Below are positions 1-10,334 of a DNA stretch of 64,000 nucleotides, one piece after another; within the stretch, counting starts at the first letter, position 1, and every line of letters starts with the position of its first letter. The position numbers and the translations under genes are program-made. The notes under the pieces are model-generated. The model had not been told where the DNA came from and made no database searches. It was given only the letters and a program-made list of their open reading frames with translations. The DNA is from Salticus scenicus (Eukaryota > Arthropoda > Arachnida > Araneae > Salticidae). The stretch lies in contig OZ005649.1 of assembly GCA_963930645.1 (NCBI GenBank), positions 38,921,664 to 38,985,663 of the forward strand, written 5' to 3'.

Positions 1-159
1 TAAGCCCTACACAAAATTTTAAATGGAAATCTCACTTCTTTTTGTATATACAAGCTTACCAATGAAAAATTTAAAATTTAAGTTTAACAAAAAGACATTA
101 ACCGTTATATTTGAGCTGGTATTCAGATCATCTAAAGAAATCTTAAAACAAAATCCAAA
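1..159. other. AT-rich DNA, nothing recognised
   Basis: Short AT-rich stretch at the window edge. The open frame running through it has no recognisable motif and enters a trinucleotide repeat, so I do not call a gene. Confidence 0.5.
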
Positions 160-745
160 TATTAAATTTAAGTACCGAATAATAATAATAATAATAATAA
201 ATAATAATAATAATCTCGGTACTTACGTGTTATTCGTTCGAAACATCTTTATTTAAAGAACGTTTTTAAGTTTATTGAACGTTTCTTAAACTCTTAATTA
301 ATTTTAAGCACTTTTATATTGATCGTGTATCGAAGTTTTATCACAAGGTTGTAGTTTAATAGATGTTGTAAAAAAAAAAAGCAAAACTAAACTATTTGAA
401 AACGAATCGTCACTTTTATCACCAGTCTCTCACTGAATTTTTGAAATGGTATAATCAGCTTGTTTTATAAACATCTTTTTTTCCTTTCGAGCAGCGTTTT
501 TTCGATATTGTTTTCATTTTTCGCATACTCTATTTGAAGATACAGTTTAACTTCCTCAGCAGTCTTCGTTATCGAGACAGATAAAATAAAATACGAAATT
601 AGTATGCTGTTGCCATCAGAAAACTTTCTTTTATAATTTACTGAAAAATTTCATGCAGTGCGAATTACGAATTATTAATTAAAATTATTATTTATCGAAA
701 TAATTTCCTATAGTGATTTCAGACGATTTTCATCTAAGAAATGTA
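160..745 (+). repeat. Dispersed repeat family D, copy 1
   Basis: This stretch aligns over about 600 bases with 51700-52370 in the same orientation. It begins with a variable (AAT)n tract (about 180-214), followed by shared blocks such as the one around 'cgttcgaaacatctttattt' and one ending 'tacaatcccaaatatc'. Shorter pieces of the same family occur at about 32255-32390 and 42880-43050. I see no open reading frame with protein motifs. The class of repeat is unknown to me; segmental duplication is an alternative, but the partial copies elsewhere favour a dispersed repeat. Confidence 0.7.
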
Positions 746-957
746 CAATCCCAAATATCGTGTACATTACCTGTATGAACTTTGTAAATAGACTACCACT
801 CGGCTCCGATCCTCTTCACTTTCATGCAACTTTGTCGCCTTTTGTCGCCTTTTGTCGCGGAAGAGCTCTGCTCTGGCGACCATTGTAATCTCTCTCTCTC
901 TCTCTTTTTTTTTTCTTTTTTTGTTTGCTAATGCAATAAACAACGGGAGAGGTTTAA
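746..957. other. Low-complexity stretch with TTGTCGCCTT triplication
   Basis: Contains three near-copies of a ten-base unit (ttgtcgcctt) around 830-858, followed by a CT dinucleotide run (about 889-905) and T tracts. The minus-strand open frame across it is compositionally biased and has no family motif. Confidence 0.5.
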
Positions 958-1015
958 CCTTTGCAGACGGGCTCTTTTGATTCTCCACAGTGGCTTTAGA
1001 TCCCCTCTCTAAAGG
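958..1015. mobile_element. 58-bp piggyBac-type micro-MITE
   Basis: A tiny element flanked on both sides by TTAA (954-957 and 1016-1019). It begins CCTTTGCAGACGGGCTC and ends CCCCTCTCTAAAGG, so its ends are imperfect inverted repeats starting CCTTT. The TTAA duplication followed by CCY is characteristic of piggyBac-superfamily insertions (established knowledge). A related element is at 38369-38440. It cannot encode anything. Attribution to piggyBac is inferred from ends and target site only. Confidence 0.5.
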
Positions 1016-1149
1016 TTAAAAACACTCAAAACCGCTGAATAGTGGTGAGCGGCCTCCTTCCGTCTTAGAATCTTAGAATCCCAATTATCCAATGAAAAAT
1101 AATTTTGGCGTTTGAAGAAAAGACAGTTCCAGTATATAACAATAAATTG

Positions 1150-1158
1150 TATTGTACA

Positions 1159-1192
<34 letters not shown>

Positions 1193-1290
1193 TCAAAAAT
1201 TAAAAAATCGATAACATTGTTTTAAATTGACACAGATGTATGGTTCAACCAATTGTATTAAAGGTATTAACGAGTTCGTTTAAAAAGTGC
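1150..1290 (-). repeat. Old fragment of the 44-48 kb repeat unit
   Basis: A 30-base T run followed by 'aaaaatcgataac', 'ggttcaacca' and 'aaaggtattaacgag' reproduces, with divergence, the core of the units arrayed at 44392-48640 (right-arm orientation). No coding content. Confidence 0.5.
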
Positions 1291-1433
1291 TCATATCAAA
1301 AAATTTTGCATTCCGCGAAGGCGATTTCTACACTCCCCGAAAAGGGAGTCTATGTTCTTATAAGTACAAAAATGTTATTTTGATTGACTGACATTATATA
1401 TATATATATATTCTATTTCATAATAATTTAAGG

Positions 1434-2020
1434 CACAGGGAGAAAAAATATACCGCCTTCATCTAGAATGAATAAATGGTCATTTTCTAAATCCTTAAAC
1501 TAGAAATATAGATTTCCGAGCTATGCGCATAAGGCATGCCAATAAACTGAATACACGAAATGGTCCAGTATTTCTAATCTACGCATTTCTAGATGGTGAA
1601 ACAATATTCTGAATCTTGTATTACGAGAAATTCTCGCTTGATTTTCTAGAATTGGGTCATAAACCAAGATTATAATAGCTGCTGAAACCCGCCTCTTGTG
1701 TTCACATTTATTTGGAGATATTTTCAAATAGGTTTGTCCTCGATAGTATAGGCAAACGCTCAAGAATTCTAATAGCGGTCTCTAGAATTCGCTTTCGAAG
1801 GGGACTAGAAAGCTTTTTATAAGAAATTTAAAAGAATGATATGAAACTATTTTTTCTGGAGCCACAATGTAGATACTAGATGTGAGTTATAGAATTTTTT
1901 CTGAGTGTATTCGCGTGCCTTATACTCATAGCTCGGAAATCTATATTTCTAGTTTAGGGATTTAGAAAAGAACCACCTATTCATTCTAGATGAAAGCGAT
2001 ATATTTTTTTTCTCAGTGCA
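1434..2020 (+). repeat. MITE-like family E, copy 1 plus an extra inverted end
   Basis: About 475 bases from 'cacagggagaaaaaata' to 'ttttttctgagtgt' (about 1905) match 12455-12922 in reverse orientation. The ends of that unit are short inverted repeats of the form CACTGAGAAAAA. From about 1912 to 2020 a second, inverted copy of one end follows ('agctcggaaatctatatttc' occurs at both sides), so this locus is a composite. A further fragment is at 16980-17085. I recognise no transposase, and the class is open. Confidence 0.6.
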
Positions 2021-2602
2021 ATAATCCTCATTTTGTACCTTTATACGCAGATTTTACTTATACTACTATCATATTAAAAATTATGATAAAACGGTAAGAC
2101 AGCCTTACCTCTTTATCCATATGCTCCAATCGATATGCTCCTTAACAAAATAATTTATGTTAGGATGCAACTGCATATAACGTTCCTACGAAAGTTGTGC
2201 ACGAGTTTTAGAAATAAATTTGGAAGAAAATTTGTGTCTCACACACACAAGCATGAATTTTCTAAAAATATTCAAATCGTTCGCTAAAACTCTCAAAACG
2301 TGGAAATCCATTGAAATTCTGACGTCGAATTTTTTTTACTAATTAAATTTTTTTTCCTAATGAATATAGAAGATAGTAAAACTGTAAAATTAAATTATGT
2401 GTTGCGCGAAGCAATATCTGATATTTTAGGACGAAATTGTGAGTGTATATGTATAAATCAAAATGTGTATGTATAAAAGCATGGAAATGCGTATATTTTG
2501 TATTATATGTATATTAAAATTTTGTATGCGTAATATGAATGCATAATTTGTGTACGTATATATTTATATGTTTGTATACTGTTATATATTGTTATTTATA
2601 TG
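2021..2602. other. AT-rich spacer, nothing recognised
   Basis: No open frame, structured repeat or RNA signature seen. Several short poly-T/AT runs and a TATG-rich stretch (about 2440-2600) precede the mariner insertion. Confidence 0.5.
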
Positions 2603-2707
2603 TACGAGGGGTGATTAAAAAAAAGAAAAGGTTACAAGTCGAATAAAGAAATATTTATTAACAATAGGCAGAAAATACAAAAGGGAATTAAGAGGCATAC
2701 GTGCCCA

Positions 2708-2780
2708 TCACTTTTCGACATAATCACCAAGTCTATTCATGCATTTATCAGATCGCAGAACCAACTTGTTTAACCCGTCT
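2708..2780 (-). pseudogene. Mariner transposase, C-terminal fragment
   Basis: Read on the minus strand from 2780, this encodes DGLNKLVLRSDKCMNRLGD followed by YVEK and a TGA stop at 2708-2710. This is the standard C-terminus of mariner transposases. It directly abuts the left LTR. The block linking it to the other fragment (third catalytic Asp, SPDLAPSD-type region, roughly 68 residues) is absent from the window. Confidence 0.85.
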
Positions 2781-3592
2781 TGTGGTGGTACTTTTTATTT
2801 TATTTAATAATGGATAGAGGATGCCTTTAATTTAAAACAAAATATGTTAACAAATTGTGATCGTATGAAATAATGATGAATTACCCTAGGCTTCGATCTG
2901 ATCATACATGGGTACATACCAAGTATAAGATAAATTCAATTTTTACTTTTTTAAGATATTTTAAAGTTTAGAATAAAACATGCCCAGTCTTGAAAAAAAG
3001 GAAAGGCAGTCTTCAATTCCAATTTAATAGTATTTATTAAGATTAATTTGCTTTCCCACTTCAAGAATGCAGAATCCGGACAACTGTTATAAATCTCAAA
3101 TCTCTAATACATAGCCATGCTTGTTTAAAATAAATTCAAGATACTTCACAAAATATTTATATAAAAAATTCATCTCCGGTCACTGTCACAATTTCGTTTC
3201 AAGTCATAATAACCGTGTGGGACCACATATATAAAAATAACGGTAAAATATAATGTAGGGACGTAGGTGCCCGGCCATTCTTCTCTACCCCAAGGTGGAA
3301 CACCAACTCACTGATTTTTAAATTTCAAAAATCGCTCCTAAAGAAAAAACAGGTCCGCACACCTAAAATCACGGATACGCGATTTGGATTCGTTAATCGG
3401 ACTTCAAAAGTAACCAATTAAACAGTACGCGCACGCAAGAGAAACAATCGCCGATTCTCCCGTTGACAAGTGTCGCGGGAAGCAAACTTTACAGGGTGCG
3501 TTGAGCCAGGAGCGAACGGTTGCGATGAGATGCCTGCAAAACGATGTATTTTGGCATAGGAATTAAACAAGAGGTGATGTATTTACATCACA
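2781..3592 (-). repeat. 3' LTR of the Ty3/gypsy element
   Basis: An 812-bp LTR, same length as its partner at 10634-11445. On the minus strand the transcript would enter at 3592. The TATA-like motif lies opposite 3226-3233 and the AATAAA polyadenylation signal opposite 3033-3038. No insertion or deletion separates the two copies. Confidence 0.92.
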
Positions 3593-3603
3593 TATCCCCA
3601 CAT
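3593..3603 (-). promoter_or_regulatory. Polypurine-tract candidate
   Basis: Directly upstream of the 3' LTR the minus strand reads ATGTGGGGATA. The short GTGGGGA run is where plus-strand DNA priming is expected. It is weak as a polypurine tract, and its position is the main support. Confidence 0.35.
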
Positions 3604-4746
3604 GACCAATTACAAAAAATTTTATGGCACTGTAAACATGAACCGTATATGGTGAAATTGTGAACAGAGCCAGAGACGGTTTTTGTTGACAAAAGACATA
3701 AAATTTTTTGTGAATAAATTGTATAAAAGAATAATATAAAAAAAAAATTCAGAAACATTACTAAATATAACATATATATCAATTACTTTACAACTAAAAG
3801 AAACTTATCGTTATTACACATACGAACTTGTTATAAGAAGAAATAATATAATCATAATATCAACAAAAAAAAAAAAAAAAATCACTGAACACATGAGCTT
3901 GTTATTTGAAAACACTCACGTGAGAAAAAAAAAAAAAAAATTCTTTTTTTCTTTTCTTGCAATTTCTCCTTAAAGGAAATCATGCGAATGACAATAACAT
4001 GGCTCATAAAATTAAATAATCTCAATTGTTATAGAAAAATAAGATACACATAAAATATAAATGTAATATCTTAAATGTAAACACAGCACATGAAAATAGA
4101 TATCTATTAATATATATAAGTATGAATATAAACATGAAATCATATTACACAAGTGACATGTCATGAAAGAAATATTATATTTGTTACCAGTAACATAAGA
4201 ATTGTTTATAAAAATAAATAGCAATATATTTGGGCCCAATTATTACATGTGAGAAAGCCCCTTGGAAATAGATCAAGAAAATATCAAACGAAATTAAAAC
4301 CCAATTAAAATAATAACCCTAAAATGAAAATAAAAGAATGTACTTTACAAAAAAAAAAATGCTATTTCCAATTGACTTGCTACCATTACACAATTATTTT
4401 CACATATATATATCTATATCTGAATAATACTCTAAAAATATATATATATATACATATATGAATGAGGAATTATTTAACAGAAGTGTGGTACAGCAAAATC
4501 CAACCATCTAACACATTGAACACTTTTTTTTTTTTTTTTTTTAAATTTTTGTATACTTTACTATGATAATCTTGAGATATTAATATTATATTTTCAAAAA
4601 TTAACTCTTTTATAAAACATAATTTACTGGCTGTGACTCTCCAAGAGTACTCCCAACCAGGTTGATCAGTCCTATTCTGAAACACTCCGGAAAGACACAG
4701 AAAGCAAAAAAAAAAAAAAATTATATATATATATTGTTAAAGATTA
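3604..4746. other. Retrotransposon 3' region between pol and 3' LTR, no env
   Basis: About 1.1 kb of AT-rich sequence with several A runs (for example 3867-3882, 3926-3940) and a (TA)n tract near 4435-4460. The minus-strand frames here are at most 75 codons, hydrophobic by AT composition only, and lack signal, cleavage or transmembrane organisation of an envelope. I see no third gene. Confidence 0.6.
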
Positions 4747-7700
4747 CTATTTTTTATTCCTGGGCCTCAGGTTGTACCTGGGGGCCGAGCTATCTGGTAT
4801 ACAAGTGTTATTTTTCTTGTTGACAATAGGAGCAGGAGATTGACTATTTTCTAGAACTGGTAATTTATTGTTTGTGAGCAGAGAATTTGTATTGTCTTGT
4901 ATAAGATATTGTTTCCTTTTTGGGACAATTAAAAGTCTATCGATATTAATGTGGAACGGTTTTGCTGTAACACTTTCATACTCTTTAATTTGAACCAGCA
5001 CCTTAGAAATTACTTTAGTGACAATAAAAGGCCCGATAAACCTTGCTTTGAAAGTGTCTCGTGTTTTCATGTAAACAAGGTCACCCGTCTTGAACACTCT
5101 GAGGGAAGCCCTCTGGTGCTGTCTTTGATTTCTGTAATTTTGAGCATCCTTCATATTTCTATGTACCTTTTCATAAACTCTATTTAGCGACTTCATGTAT
5201 TGATAATACTCAAAGGGGAATTCCATATTTGACATTTCATGCAATTCACATACATCAAATATATTAGAAACTGACCTACCAAAATGTAAAAATGCTGGTG
5301 AATACCCCGTTGATGAATGTATAGAAGTGTTGTATATACTTTTATGTATCATCAAGGCTTGTTTGAAGTTGAAGCCTTCACCTGCTAATGAAGCAATAGA
5401 TGATTTGATGCTAGTATTTATTCTTTCAGAAGATCCTTGCGTCTGTGGATGTGCAGACGAAGCATGAACAAGGCTTATTTTCATGGTTTTGGTGAAATGG
5501 TTGAAAATATCTGCTGTAAACTGAGGTCCAAGGTCAGACATTAATGCTGCAGGACGTCCATATGATGTGATATATTTCGTTAGGGAGTCTACAACAGACT
5601 GTGCCGTGGGTTTTTTAATTGGAAAAAGTTCTAAGAATTTGGAGAAGTGATCAAAACAGGTAAGTACAAACATTTTGTTGGAGAATGGTCCAACAAAATC
5701 CATAGATACCAGTTCACCAGGTTTATTTGGAATGAACATTTCCTGTAAGGGAGCTGCAGGAATTTTGTGAGGCTTATTTCTGATACACAGTTTACAAGAA
5801 AGCACGTAATTTTTGGTATCTCTGTATATTCCTCTCCAGTAATATGACTTCAGGATTTTACGGTATGTATTATAAATACCAAAATGTGGCATATGAGCTA
5901 TCTTTAAAATTTTAGGTTTTAGTGAATTTGGTACAAGAATCTTGGAGGAATTACTATCTTGTTTGCTATTAAATTTTCTTCTTATCATCAATAGACCTGT
6001 ATCTGGATGAATGAAATAATTTTTGAATTTCTGTTTTGGATTTTCAGACGTAATATTTTGTACTATTTTCAATAAATTATCATCATGTTTTTGTTCAATA
6101 AATAAAGTATCTTGTGAAACTTGTAGTTCTGGGTCATTATTTTTTCTATTAGTTAGGTTTAGGTTGCTGTGATTTATATTGTGCAACTGTATGCTGGGTG
6201 AATTGGATGATACAGGTAAGATGTTTTCATCATTTATTAACTCTGGATTTGTTGTCAAATTTTGGGTGGATTCTGAAAAGTCATCACGGGAAAAATAATC
6301 TGCTAAAACATTAGATTGACCTTTAATGTATTGAAATGTAAAATCATATGTGTACAACTCTATTAGCCATTTTGTAGTAAGATCTACAGGTGAAGTAGTA
6401 CTGCGATAGAATTCTATGGGTTTGCTATCACTTAAAATTGTAAATTGTCTATTATAAAAGTAGAACCTGAATGCTTGAACTGATTTAACAATTGCCATAA
6501 GTTCTTTCTTGAGTGCCGGATAGTGCTTCTCAGAATTAGAAAGTGTTTTGCTGAAATAGCTAACTGGTTGTAATACATTGTTGCGTTCTTGCAACAGAAC
6601 CCCAGCTATAGCTACATTGCTAGCATCGGTATTCAGGAAGAAAGGCTTGTCAAAATCAGGTAAATTTAGAAATGGTTTAGTAAAAAATATCTTTTGAATT
6701 TTCTGAAAAACTTCTGTGTGTTGATGTGTCCATTTAAACGGGATCTTCGTTGAAGTTAACTGTGTTAGTTGATCCACTAGTTTTGCATAATTTGGAAGAA
6801 TTTTTCTGTAAAAACCACATAAACCCAAAAATCTCTTTAAATGTTTTCTTGTTTTGGGAGTTGGAAATGCTGTTATTTTGGTGATGTTTGATGATATGGG
6901 ACTTATAGTATGGTCTTGTATATGAAATCCAAGGTAATCAATAGCCTTCTTAAAAAATTGGGATTTCTTCGGAGATAAGGTGATGTTATACTTTAGTAAA
7001 ATTTTGAAAAGTTGAGTCAGTTTTTCAAACATTTCTGGAAATGAATTGCTACCTACAATGATATCGTCCTGGTATGCAAAGATACCAAGACATTTTGTTT
7101 CTTCAATTATCGCATCAATCAACATTTGGAAACTGCTTGCTGCAGATCTTAGTCCAAACATTAAACGACTAAATGAATAGGTCCCCCACTGAGTTGTGAA
7201 TGATAACCTTTTTCTGAACTTCTTTGGAAGATGTATTTGATGATATGCAGACGGGAAGTCCAGCGTGGTGAAGTATTTATACTTTGAAATGTTATTAATG
7301 ATATAATCAATTCGGGGCAATGGATACGATGAACTCCTTATCATGGCATTGATGAGTCGCAGATCAAGGGCTAGGCGAAAAGATGGCTTTTCATCAGGAG
7401 ATGTGGGTTTTTTCTTAACAGCAAGCATGGGACACGCCCATTCAGAAATGCTCCTTTCAATGATGCCAGCCTCTTGTAGAGCATCAATCTGTTTCTTTAT
7501 CTCCTCCTGCATAGCTTCAGGAACTGGATAAGGCAACGTTCTTACAGGAACATCACTTGTGAATTGTATATGCGGGGTCACATGGTCAGTGTGTCCCAGT
7601 GATTTAAGTGATGAGGAAAAAACCACTTGATGCTCCATAAGCAATTTCTGGATAGTCAATCTTTCTTTGGTAGACAAATGGTGTAAGGAAAAATTATCAA

Positions 7701-8874
7701 TACTAAATTCAGATTTTCGGAGTTGAATGATCTCATCCGATGCTTGAATCAGATTAACTTGTGCTCTGGGCTCTTGTTTAATTTCCTCTATTTCTTCAAT
7801 TTGATGAATTATTCCAAGCTTGGTACCTTTATTTAAATGTTGATCTACTTTAGAATAATTTGTTAACGGAACTGAAAATGACATTACTTCAATATTTTTA
7901 CTATGTGAACCCTCTTCAAGGTTGACAATTGCAGTGTACAAACCTATACCTTTGTTTTTATTCAGTGTGGGAATAAAGATTACCTGTTTATCAGCATATA
8001 TTTGTTTGCACATAACAAAGACATAAACTGTTTGTAGCGGTGGAATGATCACTTTGTTTTTGAGTGTACATTTATTAACTTCATCTTGACAGTCAAATTG
8101 AGAATTTTTATCGTTTACGAAAGTAGGATTACAGGTAGACGTACTGGTCTCAGGAATAGCGGGTAAATTTTGGAGGCAATTAATTTTGGATTCAGGAATC
8201 TCATACTCATCTTCAGGAATTGTGCTATAAATGTCAACATGGCAATCGTTAATTTGTACGAGATTTTGTTTTAAATCAATTAGGACCCTATGGGTTTTCA
8301 GAAAATCAAATCCCAATATACCAATGAATTTTGAGTCTGTAGGAATATCTATGAGAAAAAATGTATGTCTGAAAAAAAATTTGCCAATTTTGAATGATAG
8401 ATTGATACATCCCGCACAAAATACCGCTGAATTGACAGTAGCAATTTTAACTTTTGTAGCGACTCTTTTAAAGTGTAATTCATTTCTGAATTTATCGAAA
8501 TAGCCTTTGGCTAAAACTGAAATACTCGCACCTGAATCCAAAAGAAAGTTTTGTAATGACTTATTTATGTTTAACTTAACAATAGGTAAGTGAGGACTGG
8601 CAGCTTGAGTGTACAATAGAAATCTTAATGAATGAATAAAAATAACATCCTCATCAGGCTGATTTTCTGTTTGGGATGTAGCATTAGATGATATATTTGC
8701 AGGAACAATGGTTTGAGTACTTACTGAACTGACCAATCTTTTTGATGAGATAGGAAATTTTAATCTAGTGCTTGGTGATCTTAGGATTATATCCTGACCA
8801 CAAATTTTTAGACCATTCGAATGTTTATTATGAATGGGAGAGGAAGTGCAGGACTGACCTCTCCCAGAAATTTG
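4747..8874 (-). CDS. pol: Pol polyprotein (protease, RT, RNase H, integrase), read through from gag
   Basis: This makes and integrates the DNA copy of the element. Numbering from the TTG codon at 8736: protease with LLDSGAS at 66-72; reverse transcriptase with TLDF near 491, the active-site YQDD at 555-558 and YLGF near 601; RNase H with D704 (NTDAS), E745 and D770; integrase zinc region with C981/C984; and integrase core D1013 (MDFVGPF), D1068 (MSDLGPQF) and E1104 (SSERIN), a DX35E spacing. A GPF motif lies near the C-terminus. The 46 codons between the gag UGA and 8736 are open in the gag frame, and the first AUG in this frame is at 8011-8013, after the protease. An independent Pol start would therefore lose the protease, and expression as a Gag-Pol fusion is inferred. 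No internal lesions were seen. Confidence 0.93.
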   Translation of the reverse strand, partial: QISGRGQSCTSSPIHNKHSNGLKICGQDIILRSPSTRLKFPISSKRLVSSVSTQTIVPANISSNATSQTENQPDEDVIFIHSLRFLLYTQAASPHLPIVKLNINKSLQNFLLDSGASISVLAKGYFDKFRNELHFKRVATKVKIATVNSAVFCAGCINLSFKIGKFFFRHTFFLIDIPTDSKFIGILGFDFLKTHRVLIDLKQNLVQINDCHVDIYSTIPEDEYEIPESKINCLQNLPAIPETSTSTCNPTFVNDKNSQFDCQDEVNKCTLKNKVIIPPLQTVYVFVMCKQIYADKQVIFIPTLNKNKGIGLYTAIVNLEEGSHSKNIEVMSFSVPLTNYSKVDQHLNKGTKLGIIHQIEEIEEIKQEPRAQVNLIQASDEIIQLRKSEFSIDNFSLHHLSTKERLTIQKLLMEHQVVFSSSLKSLGHTDHVTPHIQFTSDVPVRTLPYPVPEAMQEEIKKQIDALQEAGIIERSISEWACPMLAVKKKPTSPDEKPSFRLALDLRLINAMIRSSSYPLPRIDYIINNISKYKYFTTLDFPSAYHQIHLPKKFRKRLSFTTQWGTYSFSRLMFGLRSAASSFQMLIDAIIEETKCLGIFAYQDDIIVGSNSFPEMFEKLTQLFKILLKYNITLSPKKSQFFKKAIDYLGFHIQDHTISPISSNITKITAFPTPKTRKHLKRFLGLCGFYRKILPNYAKLVDQLTQLTSTKIPFKWTHQHTEVFQKIQKIFFTKPFLNLPDFDKPFFLNTDASNVAIAGVLLQERNNVLQPVSYFSKTLSNSEKHYPALKKELMAIVKSVQAFRFYFYNRQFTILSDSKPIEFYRSTTSPVDLTTKWLIELYTYDFTFQYIKGQSNVLADYFSRDDFSESTQNLTTNPELINDENILPVSSNSPSIQLHNINHSNLNLTNRKNNDPELQVSQDTLFIEQKHDDNLLKIVQNITSENPKQKFKNYFIHPDTGLLMIRRKFNSKQDSNSSKILVPNSLKPKILKIAHMPHFGIYNTYRKILKSYYWRGIYRDTKNYVLSCKLCIRNKPHKIPAAPLQEMFIPNKPGELVSMDFVGPFSNKMFVLTCFDHFSKFLELFPIKKPTAQSVVDSLTKYITSYGRPAALMSDLGPQFTADIFNHFTKTMKISLVHASSAHPQTQGSSERINTSIKSSIASLAGEGFNFKQALMIHKSIYNTSIHSSTGYSPAFLHFGRSVSNIFDVCELHEMSNMEFPFEYYQYMKSLNRVYEKVHRNMKDAQNYRNQRQHQRASLRVFKTGDLVYMKTRDTFKARFIGPFIVTKVISKVLVQIKEYESVTAKPFHINIDRLLIVPKRKQYLIQDNTNSLLTNNKLPVLENSQSPAPIVNKKNNTCIPDSSAPRYNLRPRNKK

Positions 8875-8877
8875 TCA
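8836..8877 (-). promoter_or_regulatory. Candidate stop-codon readthrough signal (UGA plus hairpin)
   Basis: On the minus strand the gag UGA (8875-8877) is followed by C, giving the leaky tetranucleotide UGAC. After a nine-base spacer comes GGGAGAGG (8858-8865), a 14-base loop and the perfectly complementary CCTCTCCC (8836-8843). This is an 8-bp stem with six G-C pairs in otherwise AT-rich sequence. Loop bases GUCCUG (8849-8854) could pair with CAGGAU at 8791-8796 to form a pseudoknot. A stop codon, a short spacer and a structure is the layout known from gammaretroviral gag-pol readthrough; function here is inference. Confidence 0.6.
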
Positions 8878-9825
8878 GTCTTTATGAAACTGACGATTTT
8901 TGTAGTTGAGCCCTTTACGCTTATGTTCAAAAGTTGCTGACTCCGATTGAGCCTGTGCTGACCGGGGGTGTGTGTGAGAGGAGTGTCCATCCGAAGGAGA
9001 ATGTCTACGGTTATATTTGGATCTAATTTTATTTCTTTGACATGATTTGAATCCCTGTCGATCTGTGTCAAATCTTCTGCCACCCTGATAATCTTTTAAT
9101 TTGTAACAAAATCGGGCAGTGTGTCCAACCCGAGAACACCACTGACATGTCGGTTTATGACCATCAGACCGCGAGGGCCGATCTGAATTTAATTCAAGAT
9201 GATGCAGCTTGGAGTCCCGATCCGCGGCATTATGCTGTGCATTTTCAGCAGTTATGCAATGATTTATATTTGAAAATGATGGCTGAGAAACAGCCAAAGA
9301 TTCACCTGATTGAACAACCTCCTGATATGCAGCCAGATTGTCAACCATTTCCTCAAAATTACTACACTTTCTCGTTAAAAGATGTAACTTATAATCGGGG
9401 GTGAGAGTATCCGTTAATTTTGCAATGAGTAGTTGGTCCATTGATTCTTGTGGAAATTTTGGAAACCTCGTATAAACAAGATGTTGGAGCCGATTAGCAA
9501 AGTTTCGGATATTCTCCAAACCATCAAATTTAATGGCATTATATTGTAATGCTACACTCTGTTCTGTTTCACCTTTAAAATTCTTACGTAAAATCTGAAA
9601 TAATTCATCAGGAGACTTGGCTCTTTGGCATGGGATTGACGATGTATAAAATTTTAAAGCCCTATCGCAAAGTTTTGATTTAATAAAAATAAGGGCCTGT
9701 TTAGGATGCCATTTAAAAATATCTATTTTAGTTTGCACCTGTTCAATAAAAAAATCCAAAAGATCTGGATCACCATTAAATGGTGTTACTGTGAATTTAA
9801 GACAATAAGTTTTTTCAGCATTCAT
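8875..9825 (-). CDS. gag: Gag polyprotein of the Ty3/gypsy element
   Basis: A 316-residue structural protein that would form the cytoplasmic particle. The start is the Met at 9825, the first in the open frame. The capsid-like part covers about residues 1-180. A single CCHC zinc knuckle follows at C227-C230-H235-C240 (CQWCSRVGHTARFC), which binds the element RNA. The tail (about 245-316) is rich in Arg, Lys, Ser and His. The frame ends in UGA at 8875-8877, and pol continues in exactly the same frame with no other stop. The gene is intact with no frameshift. The UGA falls after the nucleocapsid region and before the protease, where gag-pol boundaries normally lie. Confidence 0.92.
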   Translation of the reverse strand: MNAEKTYCLKFTVTPFNGDPDLLDFFIEQVQTKIDIFKWHPKQALIFIKSKLCDRALKFYTSSIPCQRAKSPDELFQILRKNFKGETEQSVALQYNAIKFDGLENIRNFANRLQHLVYTRFPKFPQESMDQLLIAKLTDTLTPDYKLHLLTRKCSNFEEMVDNLAAYQEVVQSGESLAVSQPSFSNINHCITAENAQHNAADRDSKLHHLELNSDRPSRSDGHKPTCQWCSRVGHTARFCYKLKDYQGGRRFDTDRQGFKSCQRNKIRSKYNRRHSPSDGHSSHTHPRSAQAQSESATFEHKRKGLNYKNRQFHKD

Positions 9826-10300
9826 GATTTTAAGAAAAATTTGTCAAAATTTTGCAGAGACAAAAAAAGTTAATGCATAGTCATATATTTTCAAAATATC
9901 AAGCAGACATACTTATCTACTTTAATCTTATTATATTTCATAACAAATTTTCATATTAATTGAAGTTGACCCATCTTATTATGTCTATTTTTTTTTTTTT
10001 AGAAGTGATAGCAAACTCCCAAACACAATAAATTATAACATGTTATTCCTTCAAATACAAAAATATCATACAGCCTATTTTCAAAATATTCTCTCTCTAT
10101 TATCTTGGCATTAATTCTAAATCAAAACAGTATTTTTATTTTGCAAATGAATAATACCCTATATAATCCAGAAATACATACCAATAAATATTACACTTCA
10201 AATGTGAAAGTAAGCTTTTAATTATTATTCTTAATAAACTATTTGTTTAAATACATTCAACAGACTAGATTATAATACTTAGTTCAATATGCCACTATGG

Positions 10301-10334
<34 letters not shown>

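Noticed and set aside
767..988. 73-codon Lys/Arg/Glu-rich minus-strand frame
   Set aside because: Composition comes from the CT run and the TTGTCGCCTT triplication.
3593..4746. An env-like third gene of the retrotransposon
   Set aside because: No minus-strand frame above 75 codons, and no signal peptide, cleavage site or transmembrane anchor arrangement.
8737..8874. Independent Pol start at the TTG codon at 8736
   Set aside because: TTG is not a credible start for this transcript, and the frame is open further upstream to the gag UGA. The first AUG lies after the protease. Gag-Pol fusion by readthrough explains the layout better.
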